Assembly (NCBI GenBank): GCA_945494195.1
Contig: CALYVJ010000018.1
Location: 1 to 12,895, forward strand
Reading direction: 5' to 3'
Length of the DNA: 12,895 nucleotides
DNA from: an uncultured Selenomonas sp.
GTDB lineage: Bacteria > Bacillota > Negativicutes > Selenomonadales > Selenomonadaceae
The position numbers were made by a program, and so were the translations under genes. A model generated the notes under the pieces. The model did no database searches, was not told where the DNA came from, and saw only the letters and a program-made list of their open reading frames with translations. Below, in pieces: positions 1 to 6,581 of the stretch; positions within the stretch are counted from its first letter, which is position 1, and every line of letters begins with the position of its first letter.

Positions 1-1377
1 CTGCGCGGCAAAAAGCGGCTGGCAGCGGCACTGACTACGACACCGCCCAGCCGTACAAAAATCCTTGCCCGTCAGGAATCCGTTGCTGAACTCATCCAGC
101 GAAAGGAATTCGCCCTCCAGCTGCTCGCCCAGGCGGCTCAGCTTCCTGACCGGCACGATACCACGGAACTGCTGGCAGAAATCGAAGCCCCGCTTGCCCA
201 GGGCAGTCACGCCATTGTCCGTTACCGGACGGCTTGGATGCTGCCCGTCATCACCATTTTAAGCCTCGTTTTAGCAGCCTTTGACATGTTGGCCTGGACC
301 ATTCCCGGTTTTCTGCTGATCCTGCAATTCTTGCTGGCCATAGTCTTTCATCCCTACAACCAACAAGTGCTTGCACCTTTGCATCATCTCACCCATGAAC
401 TTCATTTCTATGAAGCACTCTTCCAGGACATTGAACAGACTAAATTCCAAAGCACTACGCTTAACGGTCTGCAACAGCGGCTGCAAGCCGGCCAAGCCAG
501 CCAAAGCCTGCACCAGCTGGCGGCCCTGGCAGATTACAACGCCCTCACCCGCAACTTCTTTTTCGCCCTGCTGGGGGGCACGCTGCTTCTCTGGGACTGC
601 CATATGGCCGCCCGCTTTGCCCATTGGCATGACACCGCAGCAGAAAACCTTCGCGAATGGATTGACATCTGGTCCGAATTCGAAGTCCTGCTTTCCCTGG
701 CCACCATCGGGCAAACCAGAAGCCAATGGACATTCCCGGAACTAAAGGACGGCCAGCCAGCCCTTGAAGCCCAGGAACTTACCTCCCTGCTCCTGGCTGA
801 AGACAAGGCCGTTCCCAACGATGCTCACTTCAGGGCCGGCACCTGTATCCTCACCGGCTCCAACATGAGCGGCAAAACCACCTATATGCGGACACTGGCC
901 GGCGCCGTTGTCCTCGCCTATGCCGGTGCTCCCGTCTGCGCCCGTTTCTTTTCCCTGACGCCGCTTCACATCTTCACTTCCATTCAAGTGAACGATGATA
1001 TGTCCCAGGGGATCTCTACCTTTTATGCGGAACTATTGCGCATCAAGCAAATGGTGACCTTCAGCCACCGGGAACTTCCCATGCTCATCTGCATCGATGA
1101 GATATTCAAAGGCACCAATTCCGCCGACCGCATCATCGGCGCCCGGGAAGCTATCAAGCAGCTGACCCGGTTCTATTGCATCACCCTGGTCACCACCCAC
1201 GATTTCGAACTCTGTGATTTGAAATCCCCTAATGCGATTCCTGTAACAAATTGTCATTTCGAGGAATACTACGAAGAGAACAAAATCAAGTTCGATTATA
1301 AGCTGAAACCAGGCCGCTACCAGACCACCAACGCCCAATATCTGCTGCGCATGGCCGGTATTTTGGCCGACAAATAG
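1..1377 (+). CDS. MutS-family ATPase with membrane segments, 5'-truncated by the window edge
   Basis: The frame is open from base 1, so the start lies upstream and 458 residues are visible. The first ATG in frame (238) falls inside the protein and is not the start. The beginning (about residues 1-40, with an LARQESVAEL stretch) resembles the MutS lever region. Two adjacent hydrophobic segments follow at about 80-118, then a helical region. The C-terminal ATPase has Walker A GSNMSGKT (286-293), Walker B LICIDE (362-367), a GTNS motif (371-374) and the switch TTHDFEL around His400. These motifs identify the MutS/ABC-type ATPase fold. Canonical MutS has no membrane helices. Short membrane-associated MutS relatives without the mismatch-reading domain occur in Firmicutes, and their role is not settled. 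They are often labelled mismatch repair proteins, which I would not assume here. The family call is firm; the function is unknown. A terminator follows. Confidence 0.88.
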   Translation: MRGKKRLAAALTTTPPSRTKILARQESVAELIQRKEFALQLLAQAAQLPDRHDTTELLAEIEAPLAQGSHAIVRYRTAWMLPVITILSLVLAAFDMLAWTIPGFLLILQFLLAIVFHPYNQQVLAPLHHLTHELHFYEALFQDIEQTKFQSTTLNGLQQRLQAGQASQSLHQLAALADYNALTRNFFFALLGGTLLLWDCHMAARFAHWHDTAAENLREWIDIWSEFEVLLSLATIGQTRSQWTFPELKDGQPALEAQELTSLLLAEDKAVPNDAHFRAGTCILTGSNMSGKTTYMRTLAGAVVLAYAGAPVCARFFSLTPLHIFTSIQVNDDMSQGISTFYAELLRIKQMVTFSHRELPMLICIDEIFKGTNSADRIIGAREAIKQLTRFYCITLVTTHDFELCDLKSPNAIPVTNCHFEEYYEENKIKFDYKLKPGRYQTTNAQYLLRMAGILADK

Positions 1378-1405
1378 ATTCCCCCAGGGATTCGCCTAAA
1401 GCACG

Positions 1406-1452
1406 AAAAAACACGAACTTTCCGCATAAAATCGGTCGGTTCGTATTTTTTT
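1406..1452 (+). terminator. Intrinsic terminator after the MutS-like gene
   Basis: CACGAAC (1412-1418) pairs with GTTCG(T) from 1439, extended by an inner CCG/CGG pairing. An A-run lies on the left and seven T's at 1446-1452 on the right. It sits about 30 bases past the stop codon, so it should end the upstream transcript before the symporter promoter. Confidence 0.75.
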
Positions 1453-1497
1453 ATAAAAAAACCGAGACAAATGTCCACAGATGTGCTAATATAGTTA

Positions 1498-1527
1498 TTG
1501 TCTTAATTTCGTATATCATTGTATACT
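1498..1527 (+). promoter_or_regulatory. Sigma-A-type promoter of the AGCS symporter
   Basis: TTGTCT (1498-1503), an 18-bp spacer and TATACT (1522-1527) form a good housekeeping promoter. Transcription would start near 1534, giving a leader of about 40 nt. The -10 box lies over an in-frame TTG at 1519, which argues against an upstream start for the gene. Confidence 0.65.
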
Positions 1528-1575
1528 CTCAAGAGACATCTTCTGTTATTTTATTCCCTTAAGGAGGACATTCTC

Positions 1576-2946
1576 ATGGAATCATTCATCCCTGCACTCA
1601 ATGCCATCGACTCCTTCATGTGGGGTCCCCCACTCATCACACTGTTGGTGGGCACTGGCATTTATCTAACCTGCCGCCTGCACCTGCTGCAGGTCTTCCG
1701 CCTGCCCAAGGCACTGGGCCTCATCTTCAAAGCCAAGAACCACGGCGAAGGTGATGTCTCGAGCTTCAAGGCACTCTGCGTTGCCCTGGCAGCTACGGTG
1801 GGTACCGGCAACATCGTCGGTGTCGCCACGGCCGTAAAAGTCGGCGGCCCGGGGGCAATCTTCTGGATGTGGATAGCAGCTTTCTTCGGCATGGCAACCA
1901 AATACGCCGAAGGCCTGCTGGCCGTCAAATACCGCTCTGTTGATGAAAAAGGCGAAATTGCCGGCGGTCCGATGTTCTACATCCGCAACGGCATGGGCGA
2001 AAAATACAAGCCACTGGCTGCCTTCTTCGCTGTGGCTACGATCCTCGTAGCCTATCTCGGTATCGGTACCTTCCCGCAGGTCAATGCCATCGTCGACAGT
2101 TTCGAGATTTCCTTTGGCGTTCCGAAACTCGCTACGGATGTCCTGCTGACGGTTCTCATCGCCGCTATCACCATCGGCGGCCTGCAGAGCATCGCCAAAG
2201 TCGCTTCCCGGGTCATCCCGTTCATGGCGGTCATGTATATTCTCATCAGCATCGGCCTCATCATCATGCATCTCGATGCCGTTCCCGCAGCAGTCTCGCT
2301 GATTCTTGAGAGCGCCTTCACTGGCACGGCTGCAGCTGGCGGTTTTGCCGGCTCCACGATTATGATGGCCATGCAGAATGGTATTGCCCGCGGCGTATTC
2401 TCCAATGAGTCCGGTCTCGGCTCCGCTCCGATTGCCGCGGCTGCCGCCAAGACCAAGCACCCGGCCGAGCAGGGGCTCATCTCCATGACGGGTACGTTCA
2501 TCGATACCATCATCATCTGCACCATGACAGGCCTTGCTCTCGTCCTCACAGGCGTATGGCAGGGAGATGCCGCTGGTGCCGCTATGACCAGCGCGGCTTT
2601 TGCCAGCGCTTATGGCTTCATTGGCAGCCAGTTGCTGACGATTGCCCTCGCCCTCTTCGCCTTCACCACGATCCTGGGTTGGAACTATTATGGCGAACGC
2701 GCCTGCATCTACCTCATGGGCACGAAGGGCGTTATGCCTTACCGTCTGATTTTCATCGCGCTGATTGCTTCCGGGGCCTTCCTTAAACTCGAAGCCATCT
2801 GGATTCTCGCCGATATCGTCAACGGCCTCATGGCCATCCCGAACCTCATTGCCCTCATTGCCCTCTCCGGTGTAGTCGTCGCTGAGACGAAGAGCTACCT
2901 CGCTGAAGAAGACGCAAAAAAAAATGCTAAAGAGGCCCTGAATTAA
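1576..2946 (+). CDS. Sodium:alanine/glycine symporter, AGCS family
   Basis: This 456-residue integral membrane protein belongs to the alanine or glycine:cation symporter family, which imports small neutral amino acids with Na+ (sometimes H+). The length is typical. GTGNIVG (76-82) lies in the first conserved membrane segment. The family signature GVFSNESGLGSAP starts at 273 and is followed by an alanine-rich stretch and KTKHPAEQGL. Many hydrophobic segments span the rest. The ATG at 1576 is chosen because AAGGAGG (1561-1567) precedes it by 8 nt, whereas the in-frame TTG at 1519 overlaps the promoter. The gene is monocistronic, with its own promoter and terminator. The strongly biased, GC-ending codons suggest high expression. 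The exact substrate (alanine, glycine or serine) cannot be read from sequence. Confidence 0.95.
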   Translation: MESFIPALNAIDSFMWGPPLITLLVGTGIYLTCRLHLLQVFRLPKALGLIFKAKNHGEGDVSSFKALCVALAATVGTGNIVGVATAVKVGGPGAIFWMWIAAFFGMATKYAEGLLAVKYRSVDEKGEIAGGPMFYIRNGMGEKYKPLAAFFAVATILVAYLGIGTFPQVNAIVDSFEISFGVPKLATDVLLTVLIAAITIGGLQSIAKVASRVIPFMAVMYILISIGLIIMHLDAVPAAVSLILESAFTGTAAAGGFAGSTIMMAMQNGIARGVFSNESGLGSAPIAAAAAKTKHPAEQGLISMTGTFIDTIIICTMTGLALVLTGVWQGDAAGAAMTSAAFASAYGFIGSQLLTIALALFAFTTILGWNYYGERACIYLMGTKGVMPYRLIFIALIASGAFLKLEAIWILADIVNGLMAIPNLIALIALSGVVVAETKSYLAEEDAKKNAKEALN

Positions 2947-2967
2947 ATTTCCCTTCCCATGATATAG

Positions 2968-3003
2968 AAGCCCGATGACAAATAACAGCGTCATCGGGCT
3001 TTT
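2968..3003 (+). terminator. Strong terminator after the AGCS symporter
   Basis: AAGCCCGATGAC (2968-2979) and its perfect complement (2990-3001) form a 12-bp stem with a 10-nt loop, followed by a short T run. It separates the symporter from azlC. Confidence 0.9.
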
Positions 3004-3025
3004 GGGGCTATATCCTCTTTACATC

Positions 3026-3054
3026 TTTACAAACTCGGTACTTCGCCATACAAT
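3026..3054 (+). promoter_or_regulatory. Sigma-A-type promoter of azlCD
   Basis: TTTACA (3026-3031), exactly 17 bp, then TACAAT (3049-3054). A second TTTACA copy sits 8 bases upstream. Transcription would start near 3061, leaving about 30 nt of leader before the ATG at 3092. Confidence 0.7.
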
Positions 3055-3091
3055 AGTAGGCATACACTTATGCTTAGAAAGAGGGCTTTAC

Positions 3092-3856
3092 ATGTCTGTC
3101 ACATCATTACCGCTTGCCAAAAGCCGCCGGGATGTTTTCTTTGAAGGCCTCCACGATGGTATCCCTATTGCCTTGGGCTACTTCGTCGTTTCCTTCACCC
3201 TTGGCATCGCCGCAAAAAATGCTGGCCTCGACCCATTTCAGGGTTTTCTGGCCAGCTTCTTCAACAACGCCTCTGCCGGAGAATATGCGGCCTTTACCGT
3301 CATCGCCAGCGATGCCCCCTATCTCGAGATGGCCCTTATCACTCTGGTGGCCAATGCCCGCTACATGCTTATGAGCTGCGTGGTCAGCCAGAAATTTGAC
3401 CCGGATACGCCACTGCTTCACCGCATCCTAGTCGGCTTCGACATAACCGACGAGATTTTTGGCATCACCATCGTCCGCAAGGGCCCGCTGAATCCATACT
3501 ACAACTATGGTGCCATGTCCGTGGCCCTGCCGGGCTGGTCTGTGGGCACCGCCCTAGGGGTCGTTGCCGGCAACTTGCTCCCGCCATCGGTGGTCAGCGC
3601 CCTATCCGTGGCCCTCTTTGGCATGTTTCTCTGGGTCATCATCCCCACCGCCCGGGACAACCGCGTTGTGGGCCTGCTGGTCCTGGCCAGCTTCCTCATG
3701 AGTTTTGCCTGCGCCCATCTGCCAGGATTAAAAGACCTCACGGCGGGTACCCGTACAATCCTGCTGACCTTGCTGTTGGCAGGAATCGGCGCCGCCTTCT
3801 TTCCCATCAAGGATCTGAACGACGAAACTGAGGAGGGCGGGAACCATGCAGCATGA
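3092..3856 (+). CDS. azlC: AzlC: large subunit of a branched-chain amino acid exporter
   Basis: This 254-residue membrane protein is of the AzlC family (LIV-E type), which with AzlD exports branched-chain amino acids and analogues such as azaleucine. Recognisable features are FFEGLHDGIPIALGYF near the N-terminus, the conserved FFNNASAGEYAAF stretch, the NARYMLMS segment, the FDITDEIF motif and several later hydrophobic segments. Length is normal. An in-frame ATG at 2975 lies inside the preceding terminator and upstream of the promoter, so it is rejected. The ATG at 3092 follows a GAGGG ribosome site at 3081-3085. The gene overlaps azlD by 11 nt, so the two subunits are probably translationally coupled. 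No regulator gene (azlB-like) lies alongside. Confidence 0.93.
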   Translation: MSVTSLPLAKSRRDVFFEGLHDGIPIALGYFVVSFTLGIAAKNAGLDPFQGFLASFFNNASAGEYAAFTVIASDAPYLEMALITLVANARYMLMSCVVSQKFDPDTPLLHRILVGFDITDEIFGITIVRKGPLNPYYNYGAMSVALPGWSVGTALGVVAGNLLPPSVVSALSVALFGMFLWVIIPTARDNRVVGLLVLASFLMSFACAHLPGLKDLTAGTRTILLTLLLAGIGAAFFPIKDLNDETEEGGNHAA

Positions 3857-4151
3857 CATCTACCTTTATCTGTTCGTAATGAGCGCAGTCACCCTGGCCA
3901 TTCGCCTTGTGCCACTGACCCTTATCCGCCGGCAAATAAAAAACCGTTTTGTGCGCTCTTTTCTCTATTATGTACCCTATGTAACCCTGGCAGTCATGAC
4001 CTTCCCGGCCATCATGGAAGCCACCCAGGCCCCCATCGCCGGGCTGCTGGCCCTGATTACGGGCATCGCCCTTTCCTGGTACGGAGCCAGCCTGTTCAAG
4101 GTATCAGCCGCCTGCTGCCTGATGGTCTTCCTGACCGAACTCATTTGCTGA
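3846..4151 (+). CDS. azlD: AzlD: small subunit of a branched-chain amino acid exporter
   Basis: This 101-residue hydrophobic protein is of the AzlD family, the obligate partner of AzlC in the inner membrane. It shows the family's IRLVPLTLIRR near the N-terminus, then YYVPYVTLAVMTFPAIM, and two more hydrophobic helices, the last rich in Leu, Ala and Cys. The ATG lies inside the end of azlC, preceded by a GGAGGG site around 3832. Size and position immediately after azlC are diagnostic. A strong terminator follows 15 nt after the stop. Confidence 0.93.
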   Translation: MQHDIYLYLFVMSAVTLAIRLVPLTLIRRQIKNRFVRSFLYYVPYVTLAVMTFPAIMEATQAPIAGLLALITGIALSWYGASLFKVSAACCLMVFLTELIC

Positions 4152-4166
4152 ATGACAGCTTATACC

Positions 4167-4203
4167 AAAAAGAGCCTTCCTTTCCACAGGGAAGGCTCTT
4201 TTT
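4167..4203. terminator. Bidirectional terminator between azlD and the convergent small gene
   Basis: AAAAAGAGCCTTCC (4167-4180) and its perfect 14-base complement (4190-4203) enclose a 9-nt loop. A's flank one side and T's the other, so it can stop azlCD transcripts on the plus strand and the 4237-4524 gene on the minus strand. A 63-codon open frame at 4152-4343 reads through this hairpin and is not a gene. Confidence 0.9.
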
Positions 4204-4236
4204 CTTGCCAGTTCTTATCCTCAAATTCAGACAAAT

Positions 4237-4524
4237 TCATGCGATCTGATAAACCCGGGCATCACAATAATTTTTCCAATAACGGACAGCATCGTCATAC
4301 GACAGGACATAACGATCCTCCATCTCACTGCGTTTCAGATTGATATCGTAGTAACTTTTTGCATATACCGCCGCCTCAAGGTGGGCTGACTCACTGACAA
4401 TTACGCCTAATGTATCTTCGATAAAAGCTGTCTTGGATTTCCCAACAGCCTTTTCCTTGAGATTGTATTTCCCTTTTTTGAATTTAAATACCTTATCTGT
4501 TGTGTTGTTAACTGCCACAACCAT
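4237..4524 (-). CDS. Small protein of unknown function (95 residues)
   Basis: I do not recognise this protein. The start is the ATG at 4524, with a GGAGGGA site (4533-4539) 8 nt away; an in-frame TTG at 4548 lies upstream of that site and is rejected. The product is soluble-looking, with no signal peptide or membrane helix. It has a Lys-rich N-terminal third (KVFKFKKGKYNLKEK) and a Tyr/Asp-rich C-terminal part (SYDDAVRYWKNYCDARVY) that could form a helix. It looks like a single compact domain. The gene and especially its leader are more AT-rich than the neighbouring transporters, which may hint at separate acquisition. It has a separate candidate promoter and shares the azlCD terminator. That it is translated rests on the clean start, ribosome site and terminator; the function is unknown. 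Confidence 0.7.
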   Translation of the reverse strand: MVVAVNNTTDKVFKFKKGKYNLKEKAVGKSKTAFIEDTLGVIVSESAHLEAAVYAKSYYDINLKRSEMEDRYVLSYDDAVRYWKNYCDARVYQIA

Positions 4525-4565
4525 CTTGCTACTCCCTCCACGTAACAACTGTTAGCAATAAATAT

Positions 4566-4630
4566 AATCTATTAGTCTGCCCCCATTACATAATAGATTT
4601 AGGTATCATTCTACCCCATAAGTCCTAAAT
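4566..4630 (-). promoter_or_regulatory. Leader with two overlapping inverted repeats
   Basis: On the transcribed (minus) strand, ATTTAGG (4630-4624) can pair with CCTAAAT (4603-4597). Immediately after, AATCTATTA (4599-4591) can pair with TAATAGATT (4574-4566). The two pairings share the bases AAT at 4597-4599. They could be hairpins in the roughly 108-nt leader of the 95-residue protein, or protein-binding dyads in DNA. The arms are perfect over 7 and 9 bp but AT-rich, so stability is modest. Confidence 0.35.
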
Positions 4631-4639
4631 GCAAAGTGT

Positions 4640-4648
4640 ATTATAACA
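4640..4648 (-). promoter_or_regulatory. Extended -10 promoter of the small unknown gene
   Basis: On the minus strand TGTTATAAT is a perfect TATAAT (4645-4640) with an upstream TG, an extended -10 element. No good -35 box lies 16-18 bp upstream, only a T8 run. Transcription would begin near 4633. Confidence 0.5.
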
Positions 4649-4709
4649 CAGTCTTTTTCAAAAAAAATAGTGGAAAAATACAAGATTAAGCAGTGAATCA
4701 ACATTTATT

Positions 4710-6230
4710 TCATTTTGAAACAGTCGCGTCCTGCTGTTCCTGCTCCTCGGGGAAAAACTTCGCCAGGACTTTCCGTTCCTGGGGTTTTCCCCAATAGGAC
4801 CCCAGCAGGAAGAACAGCAGGGAAACGGTGATGCCGATAGTAATCTGGTGAAGTCCCATGACCTTCAGTCCCATTCCCTGGGTCAGGCAATAGGCCAGCG
4901 TGCCGCCGCCCATGGAAAGGATAGCCCCCAGCTTATTGGCCCGCCGCCAGAATAATCCCAGCAACAGTGTCCAGAAGAAAGCCGTCTCCAAGCCGCCAAA
5001 AGCAAACATATTGATGATCCAGATAAGGCTTGGCGGGGTAAGGGCAATGCAAAAAACCACGATGCCAATGACCGCCGTCACCGACATGGACAACCAGCGC
5101 AGCCTGCCTGCAGTCGGGACCAGGCCCTTTTTCTGCTGGTAATGCAGATAAACGTCCTTGATAATGGCAGATGCCGCCACAATCAATAGGCCGGAAATCG
5201 TTGATATCGATGCCGCCAGCGGGCCGATGATGGCAAAGCCCACCAAAGCCTGCGGCATAGCCGTGACAATGGTCTTCGGGATGATGTTGTCCACACCACC
5301 GTAGCTTTGCAGGCTGTCCGTCAACACGCCATGGGCGAGGATACCTGTAAAATTAATGCCGATGTTCATAAAGCCCACCACAATCGTGCCGATCAGCATC
5401 GCATGGTGGAGACTCTTGGTATCCTTGTAGCTGATGCCGCGAACCACCGACTGGGGCAGGGCAATGGTACAGATACCTACGAGAATCCACTGAGTAAGAT
5501 AAAGCCCTGCCGGCATATGACCTGCCGACAACGGCTCCAGCATTTCCGGATGATTGGCGTGAATCGAGGCCATGATATTACTATAGCCGCCGCCAGCCTG
5601 CAGCACGTAGTAAAGCAGCAGCACGATCCCCACCATCATCATGATGGCACAGCAGGTATCCGTAAGGGCCACGGCCCGGAACCCGCCAATACTCGTATAG
5701 GCTACCACCACCAGACCGAAGAGCAGCAGCCCCATCTCATAGCTGTAGCCCGTTACCGCGGCGAACAGCTTGGCACCACCCACAAATTGCGCCGTCATCG
5801 TCGCGCAAAAAAACAACACGATAATGAAGGCCGCCATGCTGGCCAAAGCATCCGATTGAAACCGCTCGCGGATGATGTCCACGACGGTAACCGCATCAAA
5901 TTTACGGGACAACATGGCCACGCGCTTGCCGAATATTCCCAGGACGAGAAAAATAGCCGTTACCTGTACCACGGCCATGTATATCCAGCCAAAGCCAATC
6001 TGCCAGGCCATACCGGGGCCGCCCACAAAAGAACTGACAGAGCTGTAGGTCGCCACCGTTGTCATGGCCAACACGAAACCGCTGAGGTCATGATTGCCGA
6101 TAAAATACTGCTGCACAAAGTTATTGGCAAACCCCCGGGCCTGCACCCGCCGCACGTATAGGCCAATGCCCACCATAACGACCATGAAAGCCAGCAAGGG
6201 CAGCAAAGCTGCCGGATTCCCGTTATTCAT
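4710..6230 (-). CDS. panF: Sodium/pantothenate symporter PanF
   Basis: This 506-residue protein of the solute:sodium symporter family imports pantothenate (vitamin B5), the coenzyme A precursor, with Na+. From memory it closely tracks E. coli PanF: YFIGNHDLSGFVLAMT, then ATYSSVSSFVGGPG, FVGGAKL, YTSIGGFRAV, RGISYKDTKSLH, IIKDVYLHY and FAFGGLETAFFW. The length is slightly above the usual 480 or so. The ATG at 6230 is chosen because AAAGGAGG (6240-6247) stands 9 nt upstream; an in-frame ATG-side extension to 6254 would sit over this site. The start overlaps the end of yhdT by 8 nt, the classic yhdT-panF arrangement. No clear terminator follows the stop, so some transcript may run into the 4237-4524 gene. 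Confidence 0.95.
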   Translation of the reverse strand: MNNGNPAALLPLLAFMVVMVGIGLYVRRVQARGFANNFVQQYFIGNHDLSGFVLAMTTVATYSSVSSFVGGPGMAWQIGFGWIYMAVVQVTAIFLVLGIFGKRVAMLSRKFDAVTVVDIIRERFQSDALASMAAFIIVLFFCATMTAQFVGGAKLFAAVTGYSYEMGLLLFGLVVVAYTSIGGFRAVALTDTCCAIMMMVGIVLLLYYVLQAGGGYSNIMASIHANHPEMLEPLSAGHMPAGLYLTQWILVGICTIALPQSVVRGISYKDTKSLHHAMLIGTIVVGFMNIGINFTGILAHGVLTDSLQSYGGVDNIIPKTIVTAMPQALVGFAIIGPLAASISTISGLLIVAASAIIKDVYLHYQQKKGLVPTAGRLRWLSMSVTAVIGIVVFCIALTPPSLIWIINMFAFGGLETAFFWTLLLGLFWRRANKLGAILSMGGGTLAYCLTQGMGLKVMGLHQITIGITVSLLFFLLGSYWGKPQERKVLAKFFPEEQEQQDATVSK

Positions 6231-6486
6231 GCTGCTCTGCCTCCTTTCCCTCATCCAGGTCCATATCCCGGAACACCCACGAAGTCAGAAACTTCACCAG
6301 CAAAATAGCAAAGAACCAGACGCCAACGCTGGAAGTCACTGCCCAAACCGGCATTCCCAGCACTTCGCCAGGAAGGTCCGCAAGGCCAAAGCCCGCAAAA
6401 ATCCAAAACCCAATCAGCACAAAAAGCGCGAGGCCGGTCCACCGTGCCTCACGCTTTATCTGCTGATATTTCTCATACTCTGACAT
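6223..6486 (-). CDS. yhdT: YhdT-family small membrane protein (DUF997)
   Basis: An 87-residue protein with two predicted membrane helices (about 14-36 and 43-70), a charged N-terminus (SEYEKYQQIKREARWT) and an acidic, exposed tail. Family members are encoded directly upstream of panF in E. coli and many other bacteria, so a role as accessory subunit or assembly factor for the pantothenate symporter is likely but unproven. The ATG at 6486 has an AAGGAGGA site (6492-6499) 5 nt away. An in-frame start at 6537 would run over that site and is rejected. The last codons overlap the panF start by 8 nt (ATGAATAA), indicating translational coupling. Confidence 0.9.
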   Translation of the reverse strand: MSEYEKYQQIKREARWTGLALFVLIGFWIFAGFGLADLPGEVLGMPVWAVTSSVGVWFFAILLVKFLTSWVFRDMDLDEGKEAEQHE

Positions 6487-6533
6487 AAGAATCCTCCTTC
6501 TGTACAGTCGCATCTTCCCATGCGTACCGTCAA

Positions 6534-6572
6534 ACACTTACAAGTGTACCTCAGAAGAGGCTTCTTATGCAA
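6534..6572 (-). promoter_or_regulatory. Candidate promoter of yhdT-panF with an operator-like dyad
   Basis: On the minus strand TTGCAT (6572-6567), 18 bp, TACACT (6548-6543) is a plausible promoter. A perfect dyad ACACTT-AC-AAGTGT (6534-6547) covers the -10 box and start point, as expected for a repressor site. Closer to the gene, CGCAT/ATGCG (6509-6524) could form a small leader hairpin. No strong terminator separates this from the protease gene, so read-through is also possible. Confidence 0.4.
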
Positions 6573-6581
6573 GATTTCCTT

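Noticed and set aside
271..726. 151-codon open frame antisense to the MutS-like gene
   Set aside because: Lies entirely within a gene with intact ATPase motifs; no supporting signals.
1666..2994. 442-codon open frame antisense to the AGCS symporter
   Set aside because: It mirrors a strongly codon-biased gene with GC-ending codons, which suppresses stops on the opposite strand. The translation is low-complexity in Gly, Asp and Glu, it starts inside a terminator, and it matches no family.
4152..4343. 63-codon plus-strand frame after azlD
   Set aside because: Translates through a perfect terminator hairpin and is antisense to the small gene at 4237-4524.
5307..6161. 284-codon open frame antisense to panF
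   Set aside because: Shadow of panF with His/Arg-rich composition, no ribosome site and no recognisable domain.
6553..6565. AGAAG-AGG-CTTCT as a terminator between the protease gene and yhdT
   Set aside because: Only 5 bp with a 3-nt loop and no T run on the transcribed strand; too weak to call.
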